DNA of 64,000 nucleotides, taken from Paraconiothyrium sp. Pb-2020 (Eukaryota; Ascomycota; Dothideomycetes; Pleosporales; Didymosphaeriaceae). The stretch covers positions 4,588,001 through 4,652,000 of the forward strand of contig JAJUBI010000001.1 in the NCBI GenBank assembly GCA_022419385.1, in the 5' to 3' direction. The notes beneath the pieces are model-generated. The model was given only the letters and a program-made list of their open reading frames with translations, did no database searches and had not been told where the DNA came from. Shown in pieces: positions 48,151-59,798 of the stretch. A program made the translations under genes and the position numbers. Each line of letters starts with the position of its first letter. The stretch's first letter is position 1.

Positions 48151-48815
48151 AGACGGTATTGGGAGGTCGGCGCTGTTGTATAGTAGAACAACTAGAACAT
48201 AGAGATGCTGTGTACCTTTGAGTCGTGTGGTGCGCTTGATGGAGTGACATGGACTAGGGCATCGAGGATTGCGGTCGACTCAACATCTGACAGTCGCCGA
48301 TGCGCCCGTCTCGTTCGGGTGCTCTGGGCCTTGAGCCCGCGCAGTTGCCGTGTACCACCATGGTTCAGCTGGCCTCGCCGCGAATTGCATGCAGTCCTGA
48401 CAGCGGTGCCACCCGTTGGGCGTCGGCACAGCCGGTCTGGCACCGATGGACATGCAAACTTCGTGATGGTCTGTTCTGGTAGCTGGGACGCGTGCTGCTG
48501 CGGAGAAGGCCTCGATCGCGGAGGGCAGCGTCAGGGGTCGCGTACGTGCAGCGTGCAGCAACGGTCACATGGAGAGCGAGGTGCCTTCACCGCCACCACG
48601 CGGCGCTGGTGCAGACGCTGGGCGTTGCGATTGGCATGGTTGTCGCCGCGGGTGAGGTGTCGTGCGAGGACTGAAGCCATGTAGGGCATCAAGCACCCCG
48701 GCGAGACGCAGCCAATGTCGAGCGCCCGCGAGGATGACGCACCGACAGTGGGCCGGCCCGACGGCGAGCCCTCTCTCGACTGCACGCGTCCTGACCCCAA
48801 ACGAGCCACGACAAT

Positions 48816-48849
<34 letters not shown>
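48816..48849. repeat. (GTCCTC)n hexanucleotide microsatellite
   Basis: Five tandem GTCCTC units ending in GTCC, in intergenic DNA. It would read as a Ser or Glu/Asp tract if translated, which explains several spurious open frames here. Confidence 0.9.
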
Positions 48850-49534
48850 GCGCCGCCGCCTCTGGCCTGCGCGGCCGTTCTGCGAACGCATGCCACCGTT
48901 GTCCTTGGGCTGCTGCCTGCAGCGCCTAGCCGGCCGTCATGATCCTCCGCATGCCCTTCCAGATTGCATGCTTCAAGGCGTGGGCGTTTTGTCGAGCCAG
49001 CGCATACCTTTGACAGCACTTAGCATGTCCGTCAGGCATACTACCCATGCACCTACAGACGCCTACAGCATCCGCTCTCGCTGCTTTTGCCCCCGGCCCA
49101 GGCTCCGCGTCTGCTGCGCTTACCATGCCTTGCTGCCTTTAGCCCTGCCTTGTTACCGGCTGTCAACTGCACTGCTCTAGATATCCCACACCTCTGCAAT
49201 TGCACGCAGCACCCGCTCCACCTTGCCTATCTGCTGTTACGGGCTGTATAGCTGCTCCGCTAGCACACTGCCATTGGTCAATGGCATTTCGCCGGCCAGT
49301 CCATCCCGTCCAGGCATCGTGGATCGGCTGCAGTATGCAGCTTAGGGGGCTATCTACCAGCTCCAGCTCCAATGACGCCCTTTAGCTTCGGATCCAGCGG
49401 AAAGCAGTGTCAGTGGACGTAGGACTATGCAGTCTCATCACAGGCCGCGCGGGGTGACAAGACAGAGTCGGCAGATTGGGGTCAAAGCCATGCCCCTAGT
49501 GACATGATGCTTGCCGTCACGTTGTTCGCAAAGG

Positions 49535-49540
49535 TATAAA
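49535..49540 (+). promoter_or_regulatory. TATA box for the KXD1-like gene
   Basis: TATAAA in the context AAGGTATAAAAGGAGG, 217 bp before the start codon and followed by a long pyrimidine-rich leader. Confidence 0.6.
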
Positions 49541-49751
49541 AGGAGGCCATGATGTGGACTGAAGGCCTTTTGTTTCTAAGACTCTTTCCACTCAATTCTC
49601 AAAGGATAGGCTTACTCACTTCTTCCACCCAGTCATCCATTTCCGTCACTGGTCCTTGATCCAACCTTGATAGTACTTCCTCGAGCAAACTTCTTCAACA
49701 TTAGCTTGCCGTCGATTCCTTCCCTGTGTTACGCTCCACCAACAAGCAAAC

Positions 49752-50442
49752 ATGTCTGCTGCACACGCTTATTACCCTTCCTATCCTTCTGGGCCTATGC
49801 CCATCAACATGCCCCAGAAAGGAGGCTACTACTACCCTCACCCCCAACATGCTTATTCTCGCGTATCGGCGTCACCACCAGAAGCTCCTGCGAGCGTCAC
49901 CACGTCTGGCGTTCCGTCTTACGAGCCTTCGGCAACCTCGAGCAGCTACGCTGGTAGTGCAAGTGACTATGACTCCAGCGGAACCACTGCAGGCGTGGAT
50001 CTGATGGAATATATGGGCGATCGACTCAATGGCTCATTCAACCCAACACCCCTGGATCGCAGCCTAGCGAGGCAAGCGCAAACGTAAGTTGCCTATTTCC
50101 TCGAGTCTTCAGCGTCCATTTACAGCGCCCCAGAAGCGAAAGCTGACGATGATCAGGTCAGGCGAGCTAAACGCCAAACATCGAGAACTTCTGGAGCTGC
50201 AAGCACTGGCTCAACGGAGACTTGCTGGTGCACGGGTGAACTTTGCAGATGGCATGAGAGCCGCAAAGGACGTGCAAAAGGATCTGCAATGGACGCAAAA
50301 GCGTGTTGAGTGAGTTCAGGGCGCCACTTGGGGTAGAAAAGGAATTAACACAAGTAGTGCTTTGAACAACCGCGCAGCTCGCAAATACCCCGAACAGTAC
50401 AAAACAGCTCAACGCCGGTATCCCGCTCCTGTCGACTACTAG
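49752..50442 (+). CDS. KXD1: KxDL-domain protein, BLOC-1 subunit KXD1-like
   Basis: Three exons, 49752-50083, 50157-50309 and 50358-50442; 189 aa. The first about 95 residues are Tyr/Pro/Ser-rich and disordered. The C-terminal part is a helical KxDL domain with LNAKHRELLELQALAQRRL, a KDVQKDLQWTQKRV motif holding the K-x-D-L signature, and NRAARKYPEQY. KXD1 belongs to a BLOC-1-like endosomal complex. Introns are 73 and 48 nt. The DNA shows a TATA box about 217 bp upstream. Confidence 0.85.
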
Positions 50443-52621
50443 GCTTTTGTGCCTATTCCCGGCTCCATCGAACCGGCACATTGTGGATGATACAAGATAA
50501 CTTTCGGGTTGCTTGACACGTCGATTCCCCTCAAAAACTAACGGGCGGCATTGTAGTCTCATTTCACAAGTCCTCATACCCAGTATTACTATATCGGCAA
50601 CTTTGCTAGGCGCATTTTTTCCTACCTTGTCTTCCTCGGTCACGTTTTTCCGAGTTCTCTTGGTACCAGCGAACGCAGCCTCCCATCTACCTATGTCGGC
50701 GCACGACACTTCTCGCCGCTTTAGCGACCAACATGGCGCGCTTGCTTTTTTCCCACTATTTCCTGTTGGTTCACGCACGGCGGATCGGCCCGCTGCAAGG
50801 CGCTCATGCACGAAGTGACGGACCAGGCGCTCACGCTCACCCCCCCACCGCGTGGCTCGTTGTGCTTCGTCCGTTTGCTTGGGACTGGACTCCGGAGAGC
50901 TGTGATTCGTTGGGACTGAGCGAATAACGCGGATAAGTCGGATTAGTGTGGTGTGTGCCTGGTGCCGGGGCCTTTGCGCGGTTGAACCCTGCAAATTGGG
51001 AGTGCCAGCCGTTGGAAAGAGGGCGTGTGGCTGGTGCGATGACGCGGGATCATTTCTTGATGTAGGCCTTGAATCAGGGCCATTGTTGATGTGTAACGGT
51101 CTACATAACGGTCAGGTCACGACACTTATAGCCTTATAATACGCCCTGTTGATGTCATGAAACCTATGCTTGATCAAGTAGCGCGTGCATATATCTGCAT
51201 ACTTTCAGTGTACAGTCCGAGGGGGATGCCCTTGTGTTCGTCACGTCCTCGACATCAAAGTCCATGCTCTTGGCTTGAGGTTGTGTACATACCTTTCCAA
51301 GGCTGTGATCTTGTCACCTAGCCCCATCAATTGACGCATGTATACGCATAGTGGCTATTCTGCCTGTGCCCGGGCTTTTCAACGGGGGGCCATTGACGTG
51401 TAGAGCCACAGCGGCAGGGGCGACATGTTCTACATCGAATTCTAGATGAAAGATCATGACTTAACGCCAGATCAAGGCCTCTTCGCTAACATGCCACATC
51501 TGTATGAAAGTGGGTAGGTAAGAATATGTTTACCGTCAGATCCACTAATGGCGCAGATGCGCTTCGCGAATGAAATAAGGTATATGCTGTTTTCTTGTGG
51601 GTTTCGGAGCACGAATCAGGCAAATTGAACGATTGAAAAGGCTTTGTGAAACCGGGGCAAAAGCAACGGACGGAGAAACATGAGATAGGGAAGGGAATCT
51701 TGGAGGAAGAAGATGTACTGGCGGAGGCGATGCGCTGTGAAGGGGCGGTGCAGGGGATGGGAGAAGGCTGAAAAGAATTCCACAACAGAGGGTGCTGAAG
51801 GATACCTGCAGTTGCTGCCGATCCATGTTAGGGAAAAGTGTCTTGCAGCGTCAATCCTTTCTTTTGAGCTATAGTGACTTATCTGTTCGCGTACAAAAAG
51901 AACCTGTCACCTATTGATAGGCCTATGCCAAGCGCAGATCGAAGGCCTCAATGTCACCATTTGGCAATCACGCAACACCTTCCCCACAGACATCCATACC
52001 AGCGAACATGGTTAGTCTCCGATTGACAGTCTTTCCGATGTACATCAGCTTCCTGCTGCGGATATGACACGATATCTAGTGTAAGAGAGGTACAGACCGG
52101 CATTGCGGCCTAAGTGCAACATTCTGACAGCCGATGCGAGGATCGCGAGGTCGGTAAGTCTAGAAATCTGCACGTAGGAGCGGTTCCAAAAATGTAGGGG
52201 CGGAGTTGAACATGTGGGGTGTGCCGAAGTTAGAGACAAGGGGTTTGCGCGTTCCGTTCGTGCTACTGTGGCGGTGGACAGTCGGAAGCACCGTCTGTGT
52301 GAAACGTGGGGTATGGACAAGATGTTACGTTGCGCGGGAAAATAAACTGTTCGCTGTATTGCTCAACTAGACCTGACTTTCGCATGTCTGTATGTGTGCT
52401 CATAGCGAGACATTGGACAAAGGTACAGATGCAAGAGAAGTGCGTGTCGATGCCTTTCTCTGAAGATGTACCCTTTAAGCTATCCAGTTCGTCGAGGAAG
52501 CATGTTCGTGTGCCGCAGGGCTTCACAAGAACATAATGGTTTGGGGGTAGAATTGAAGGACTCCCTGTCGAACGTAATGTCGACACTGATCTGGGAACTC
52601 GTCTTTGAAGCATGAAATGAT
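50443..52621. other. Long intergenic region, no gene seen
   Basis: 2.18 kb between convergent genes. It is unusually long for convergent 3' ends here. Small open frames on both strands (for example 50513-50818, 51486-51826, 52045-52613) lack domains, and none extends by splicing that I could find. Composition is normal, with no RIP signature. A non-coding RNA or a small fast-evolving gene is possible but unsupported. Confidence 0.5.
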
Positions 52622-53176
52622 CTATTTGTTTCCTCTTAACGGCTTCTCCCAGGGATCCTCAACAAAGCTTGGGAGGAAATAAGCTTTGTCTCCATTCTCG
52701 TCCGGCACACCGTTCCGGAGTGCGACCAACTCGGCCTGAGGGATCGCCGGACCTCCAAAGGACACCATCCATGAGGCGTTAGAGTCATCTTGCGGTGGCG
52801 GTACAGCAGCACGGTATTCTCCTGTTGCGGCAGGCCGTTGTGGAAGATCCTGGCCCCTCGACAAGAATGCCGCAAGGCCGGTGGCTTCAGGCTGTTTCGG
52901 TCTCTGCTTGGGCTGGGGTTTGACTGATGCCTGATGTGGCTCCGTTGTGTTGCTGGCTTCCGGATCACTGGCATGGGTGGCCGCTCCTGGTGGATTGTCT
53001 GCCGTGGCCCTCGATCTTGCACCTAAGCGCGTTGTATTGGCTCCGCTCGCATCGGCTTTCGGCTGAGAATAAGTCGTCTGGTCGTACTTCCGCTTCTTGG
53101 TACCACCGAAGGACGAAAAACCCATAGCAGCTGCGACATCCTCGTCTTCCATGTCATCCATACGGTCCATATTCAT
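52622..53176 (-). CDS. Conserved uncharacterised fungal protein
   Basis: Single exon; 184 aa from the ATG that gives MNMDRMDDMEDEDVAAAMGF. The frame is open to 53269, but the extra 31 residues look like UTR. The N-terminal block DVAAAMGFSSFGGTKKRKYD and the C-terminal AYFLPSFVEDPWEKPLRGNK look conserved, with a Pro/Gln-rich, disordered middle. The KKRK cluster may be a nuclear signal. I believe similar proteins occur across ascomycetes, but I know no function. Confidence 0.7.
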   Translation of the reverse strand: MNMDRMDDMEDEDVAAAMGFSSFGGTKKRKYDQTTYSQPKADASGANTTRLGARSRATADNPPGAATHASDPEASNTTEPHQASVKPQPKQRPKQPEATGLAAFLSRGQDLPQRPAATGEYRAAVPPPQDDSNASWMVSFGGPAIPQAELVALRNGVPDENGDKAYFLPSFVEDPWEKPLRGNK

Positions 53177-53899
53177 CGTTTGTTGTTCCAAGTCGTCGGA
53201 TGGTTGTGAGTTGTGCCGGCTCTTCGAAGGCACACGAATGGTATCGATAAGGTGACAGCAAGTGGCCAATCAGCATGCGCAAGCGGCGACTTCAACTTTG
53301 GAAGTAGTCCGTGAGGCGACAACGTGCTGGACCAATACCAGGTTTTGTTCAAGAAGTATGACAATGGAATTCTCTTACTCCAGGAGTGATGTGGACCCAA
53401 GCTCTATGATGAGATGTCGCCGCAGCCAAAACTCGCAGACGTCACTCCATGGTCGAACTTATCAATCATACGCGTCATGTACAGTACCTGAATGGTAGAT
53501 CTGGTTGTCTGCGCTTGAGGAAGCAATCAGTGGACCGCTTTATTCGGAGTAGACCAACATACAGGCAATGTCTGCACATGGCGTAGAAGTGGTGGCAGAA
53601 CGTATCCGCAGACTCGCTCTACGTGTAGCTTGATCAGCAATCTAACCCCCCAGACCGACGTACGGCTGCTCACTCCATGGAACAATATGGATCGAGGTTT
53701 AACGTTGACGTTGTCAACTGTGCGAAGATTCGAGGTGTCGCGTATGATAGTAGGATGATCTGCAGAATGACGCGCCTACGCGCCTTGGCGGTGCGCCCAT
53801 CGCGACTGCCACTACAGCTCCGACCTGGTAAATAGTTGATTTACACCATGCGCGAAGTAATTCGATAGACACCAGACCTCTTCTCTTCACAACACAACC
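53177..53899. promoter_or_regulatory. Divergent upstream region
   Basis: 723 bp between the start codons of the uncharacterised protein and the membrane transporter; only short open frames. Confidence 0.5.
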
Positions 53900-56800
53900 A
53901 TGAGCGAGTCTCCGCAACGCCCGGCGGAGCCGCGGCGCTTGCGAAACGTAAGTGCATGCTCTCTAAAGCTCTTCAATGGAAGCTCATAAAAGCCACAGCT
54001 GAGAGCGGCTACCATGATCCAAGCCAGTACGGGCGAGCGCATCAAGAAGACTTTCACGCTCCGCAGAGCACGCACGAGATCGCATGGGTCTGCCGAATTC
54101 TTGCTTGCGCCGGGCCATTCTGACCCCGACCGCCACAAAGACATGGGAAGGATAGAGCGGTTTCGAGCGCAGTGCAAGGACAAAGTGCAGGGAACATATA
54201 GATTCGCAACCTCACCCACAGGCATAAACATCCTGAAATGTTCGTTGGCATACATTCTGGGCAGTCTGGCTACGTTTGTGCCTCTGATCTCAGGCCTACT
54301 AGGGCGGAACGATGGAAAACACATGGTGGCTACTGGTAAGGCGATCCCAACCTGGCAGTCCGAATTGAGTATGACTGACTCAGCCTGATAGTCACGGTGT
54401 ACTTCCACCCCGCCCGCTCTGTCGGGAGCATGATCGAAGCTATCTTACTCGCCTTCGCTGCCTTCCTCTATGCCGCTTTCATTTCGTTTACGAGCATGGC
54501 CGTAAGCGTCTTCTTCGGCCGCCAACACCTCCTCCTGGTCGGGCACGTCATAGTGCTCATTGTGTTTTGTGGGGGGGGTCTAGGTCTGGTCGGATGGACG
54601 AAGCAGAAGCTCGGGAATCCACTGGTCAATGTCGCCTGTTCATTGACCTCTCTGGCATTGATCACAGTCCTTACTAAAGAAGGTGCTGTTCAGGCTGCTA
54701 TGTTCTCGTACAACAAAGTGTGGCAGGTACTCAAGATGATTATCATGGGCATAATTGCCTCTTCTGCAGTCGCATTACTTATCCGACCATCGTCAGCTCG
54801 AAATGAGTTCCGAGACACCTTCATCAAGGCTACGGACGCCATGGGCGAAATGCTTACACATATCACGCGTAGTTTTCTCTCTGGATCTGAAACAGACTTG
54901 AAGACGCTCGAGTTTCTAAAGGCATCTGATCAGAGCAAGTCAACCTACAAAACGCTCGTCAAGAACCTTGGAGAAGCCAAGTATGAACACTATGCTCTTG
55001 GCACCGAAGAGGAGCACAAAATAGCATCTCGACTGGTAAAGTGTCTCGAACAGCTGATGCAAAGCATCGGTGGCTTGCGAAGTGCGGCCGAAACACAGTT
55101 TACTTTGCTAGCACAAACAAACGCACTGAATGGTGACACTAGGATGGAGACGACTGATCTGAGTACTGTTAGTTCAGCAATATCATTGACAGAAGAGGTT
55201 TCGCCTATCCAGTCACCTTCCTTAAGTCACACCGAACGCCGTTCCAGTATCCTCGCATCAATCGACGAACTGCCTGAGAGCCCGGCGGACGTCTCGGATA
55301 GTGAGTCAGGCCGGATGAACGGAAATTCTCTTCGGCTACCGCAGAGCATGCAGAGCAATCTTACCCCAGCTGACATGTTTACCGTCTTCATAGCTCATCT
55401 GGGACCTCCAATGGTATGACCCCATCCTACTCAGTCACCATGTCTGACAAATGCAGAAATCACTAGCGCACACTCTCCGAGATGTCCTCGATGAACTTCC
55501 ATTTGGTCCAGGTCCTGAATACGAAATGGCCATCAATGAACATTTCCGCCACAGTCTGATAGATGCCACTGCTCTCTTTCTTAGCGCCAGGAAAGAAGCG
55601 TTAGCGACGGTATATCAGAATAAGATAACCGCGAATACAGGGTCACTCGAGGTTGCTGCCGATTTTGAAGAGGTCGCAGCTAGCTGTGGTTACTTCTCTT
55701 CATCCCTGCAAGATTTTGCCGAGGACATGGTGACCTTTCTCGATGTTTTAGAGCAGCTGAAAGATAATGCAAAACGTTACCCTCGTAAACGGAGTTGGAC
55801 GTGGCTGAAGTTTTGGCGAAATTGGAGTTGGACCAGGAGCGCAAAGCTCAACGATGACGCTGGTTAGTTCTTTCTTTGAATTCTTCGTGTGGTATTTTGC
55901 TGATTTCTTCAGAAAACACAGGTTTGCTCGATGATCGAGGAAATCAGTGGCAGATCAGGAGGCCAATCTACCGAAAATCGACTCGGGGAAATCCGGATAA
56001 ATCGATCGACGAGCAGCCGCTCACATACCGGCTATGGCTCAGGCTGAGCGTTTTCCGACAAGACGACATCCGATACGCCTTCAAAGTTGGCATTGGGGCG
56101 GTATTGTACGCTATGTGGGCCTTCGTCCCTGCAACGAGAGACTTCTACGGGCATTGGCGTGGCGAATGGGGGCTTTTGTCGTATATGTTGGTTTGCTCAA
56201 TGGTATGTCCCCAGGCGACAACTCAGAGGTCATCCTAACACACTACGGTAGACCATCGGTGCTTCTAATACGACTGGTTTCCATCGGTTTTTCGGAACTT
56301 GTCTGGGTGCTGTATATGCAATCATCGCATGGATCGTGGCCCATGAGAACCCCTTTATCCTTGGCTTCTTTGGCTGGCTTGTGTCTCTGCAATGTTTCTA
56401 CATCATCGTCGGAAAGGGGAAGGGCCCCATGGGACGGTTCATCATGCTCACGTACAACCTCTCCGCGCTATACGCTTACTCGCTCTCTGTGAAAGATGAG
56501 GAGGACGATGATGACGAAGGTGGGATCTCACCAGAGATCTGGGAGATCGTTCTTCATCGTGTGGTGGCAGTTATGACAGGCTGTATATGGGGGATCATTG
56601 TCACACGAGTCATCTGGCCTATCTCTGCACGGAAGAAGATCAAGAAAGGTACCTCTCTGCTCTGGCTCAAGATGGGTCTTATATGGAAACGTGGACCGCT
56701 TCGCGTACTGTACGAATCGCAGTCTGGTGATCCGCATGCCGGGGCTTCATACATGACGGCTCGTGAGGATATCGAGCTTCGCCGGTTTCTTAACACGCTC

Positions 56801-57387
56801 GAGTCGCTTCAAAGCTCGGCTTCCTCGGAGTTTGAATTGAAGGGGCCATTCCCCGCGAAGACGTTCAACGTCATACTTCAAGCAACAAGTCGCATGCTGG
56901 ATAGTTTCCACGCGATGAATGTTATCATTCTTAAGAACGTGAAGGCGACCGAGGGCGAAAAGGAAATTTTGAAGTACACGAAAACGGAATGGACTGAGTT
57001 AAGCTGGCGTATCAGTCATCTATTCTCCGGTACGTTCATCATGTCTCTAAAAAATTGCTCTTAACAAAGCCCTCTAGTTATGGCGTCTTCCATGAAGCTT
57101 GAATATCCTCTCAATGCAGTGCTGCCTAACGTAGAACGCACAAGAGACCGGTTGCTGGCTAAGGTCTTTGAATTTCGAAGGTCCGGTCTTGGCAAGGTGG
57201 TTGCTAAGGATGAGGACTACGAGTTGCTATACACCTACGGTAGGTTCCCCATTTCTGTGAGAGAAGAGTTTCTGACCCGGGCCTAGCTCTTGTGACTGGA
57301 CAGTTGGGGCGTGACCTTGCTATCATCGGCCGGGAGGTCGAGAAGCTGTATGGTGTGCTCAACGAAGAAGATTTGAGGCTAAGGTAG
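53900..57387 (+). CDS. Aromatic acid exporter/BRE4-like (FUSC-type) membrane protein
   Basis: Eight exons: 53900-53947, 53999-54335, 54392-55413, 55457-55862, 55913-56202, 56252-57029, 57078-57239, 57287-57387; 1047 aa. Two blocks of membrane segments: the first after SPTGINILKCSLAYILGSLA (about residues 95-260), the second from VGIGAVLYAMWAFVPATRDF through MTGCIWGIIVTRVIWP (about 650-800). Each is followed by a long soluble helical region. This duplicated layout is that of fungal proteins with the ER-transporter 6TM N-terminal and aromatic-acid-exporter domains, including yeast Bre4. Substrate unknown. An acidic EEDDDDEGG loop lies in the second half. All seven introns are 43-56 nt. Confidence 0.88.
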
Positions 57388-58135
57388 TGAAGTACTAAAA
57401 TGCCTCTGGCGATATGTAGCGAAGTGAAACCACATAATGTTTCAAAATTGACAGTGCGGTTTATCTGTGCAACCCTAGGATGTGACACAACATAAGGCCC
57501 AACGTTCTCACCGCAAATACCAAGATACATTGACGGTTCTACAGAATGGCAGCCATGTGACGAGTCTTTGCTCCTACTACCGGTCTCCTCGGCACTTGCA
57601 ACCCCGCTACGTGTGTGTAATCGTACAATGGCATCAAGCGCATGACCGATTAGTATGGATCACGTTGAGTGCATAATACGCCAGTCGTTCTGTGTATGCT
57701 GCTACACAGGGACGAGAAACGATTCATATCGCCATACTGAAGCTTCTGTCAGATGACCTGAACGGGCTATTAGGAGGTCGGATAGTGGTCGTGCTCATCA
57801 GGGTGCTGCACTTGGTTGGTATTATCGTGACCGCGGTCAGAGTGGTGTAGCTGCTGTGAACAGCGCCATAGCAGAGAGCGCTCTATATAAAGTTATATCC
57901 ATACCTTTGGAGAACTGCAACTCCGAATTCGTCTACTACAATTCCTAATCCACGAACTTCCCCCAGGCGATGTTGCACGGGACTTGGAAGCCTCCGCCGG
58001 TTTTCGCGCTAGTCCTGTATCAAGCTTAGCTTTTTCCTTGGCGGCACACACTCGCTTGATTTCGACCTGTCCACGAAAGATTCCGCCTTATCTCCAACTT
58101 CCAACGACCGCCGCCGACAAACCAATCCATCCAAA
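57388..58135. other. Intergenic region with RPL19 promoter
   Basis: 748 bp. TATATAA at 57884-57890 and C/T-rich DNA near 57950-58135 fit a strong ribosomal-protein promoter and 5' UTR. No gene. Confidence 0.55.
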
Positions 58136-59054
58136 ATGTAAGAACCGCGCATCTCCATACCGTTATGCCTCGCAATCAGCACGAGTCCGGCTATCGACAC
58201 CTCTCCCGAGCCTCCATATCGCCGGACAACCGCTTGCAGCGTGACGACGACCCCTCTTTGCTCAATATGTTCAATATTGCCCATCACAGCATTCTAAACT
58301 CATTTACTGATGCTCAGTGCTTTTAGGGTCAACCTCCGCACGCAGAAGCGCCTTGCGGCGTCCGTTGTCGGCTGCGGAAAGCGCAAGATCTGGCTGGACC
58401 CGAACGAGGTCAGCGAGATCTCCAACGCCAATTCCCGCCAAACCATCCGCAAGCTCGTCGAGGATGGCCTCATCATTCGCAAGCCCGTCACCATGCACTC
58501 CCGTGCCCGCGCCCGAGAGCTGACTGCCGCCCGACGGATTGGTCGACACCGAGGTTTCGGTAAGAGGAAGGGTACCAAGGACGCCCGTATGCCCAGGTAT
58601 GCAACCTAGATGAACCGCACCGGTCGCTGCGATTAAGTTGCCACATGAGGTGGCCGTCAGGATGGTTGCTGACGTGGGATCTAGCCAAATTCTCTGGATG
58701 CGCCGTCTCCGTGTCCTCCGCCGTCTCCTTGTCAAGTACCGTGCCGCTGGCAAGATCGACAAGCACCTCTACCACGAGCTGTACCACCTCTCCAAGGGTA
58801 ACACCTTCAAGCACAAGCGTGCTCTCGTTGAACACGTACGTTGCCCATACCCATGACATCATGACTTGGTCAGCTGTACTTCAGTAGACTGATATCGCTT
58901 CCAGATCCACAAGGCCAAGGCCGAGAAGGCTCGTGACCGGGCTCTCAAGGAGGAGATGGATGCCAAGCGTGCGAAGACCAAGGCTGCGCGCGAGAGGAGG
59001 CAGGAGCGTGTTCAGCAGAAGAGGCAGGCATTGGCGGGTGGCGACGAGGAGTAA
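58136..59054 (+). CDS. RPL19: 60S ribosomal protein L19
   Basis: Four exons: 58136-58137, 58327-58596, 58685-58835, 58905-59054; 190 aa (yeast L19 is 189). The first coding exon is only the AT of the start codon: AT then GTAAGA..., and after TTTTAG the next exon begins G GTC AAC CTC, giving MVNLRTQKRLAASV. Then CGKRKIWLDPNE, RKPVTMHSRARAR and GNTFKHKRALVEHIHKAKAE follow, with a basic/acidic helical tail ending GGDEE. No other ATG is in frame upstream of VNLRTQ after the splice. Introns are 189, 88 and 69 nt. It is a structural protein of the large ribosomal subunit. Confidence 0.96.
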
Positions 59055-59798
59055 GCGGGACGATATGTGGCACGAACATTCTGGCGTGGGCTTTCTTACC
59101 GGCAAAGGAGGCGTCTTTCTCCTTTCCACAGTCTAAACGGGCATATGCGGTCATGTTTTCATGTACGTCCGGGTCTGCAAAAGAGCTCTTCTCTCCATGC
59201 ACGCTCGACTTGCCCTGGCCGCCTTCCAACTCGGTGCATGATGTCCATACATAGGGTAATGGGAGCATTGAGTTAGAAACGGGTGGTCGCTAGTTTCGGG
59301 CTTTTTGAAAAAGTGATGTTTTCTGGCATTGTGCAGGGCGCCGCTACCGAATCCCTATCGAAAGAATGCTATCCATGTTCGGACCTATCAATATTATAAC
59401 GGCGCAGATATCTCCCTGCCGTGGGTATCGAGCAGTAGCCGTAACGCCAAAGTCGTGTTCACTTGCCCAAACGCCGTATGACATATAGACCGGCTTCTCC
59501 GTGACAATGTGCTACGTATCGCATCCCTGCCTGCGCATTCATTCTAAGCGACAAACGCAACGGCACTCGACTAATCATGGTGGGTATAGTCCTGATCAGG
59601 CTGCCGAATAACCTTCGAGAAGCCGCTCGACGGCTCGACATATGATGGTCGTCTTCATAGAATTGTTGCGCATGAATGCGCCAACGCTATGCCACCTTTG
59701 TCAAGATTCTGTGTGCAGTGTGCCAAACCAGGATGAGCACAATACCGCTGCCTGGTCCCGAATATTTGACTATGCGCCACGACATCGATGCTGCTCTT
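59055..59798. other. Intergenic region between convergent genes
   Basis: 744 bp of 3' flanks of RPL19 and SPT3; no gene seen. Confidence 0.5.

Larger units (their letters stand above)
48151..49751. other. Intergenic region, GC-rich then promoter-like
   Basis: 1.6 kb. Overlapping low-complexity open frames on both strands (48205-49180) reflect GC content and the GTCCTC repeat; none has a domain. The last 250 bp are C/T-rich with a TATAAA at 49535-49540, belonging to the next gene. Confidence 0.5.

Noticed and set aside
48205..49180. Overlapping 60-172 codon frames downstream of SEC18
   Set aside because: Driven by GC content and the GTCCTC repeat; different frames are equally open and none has a domain.
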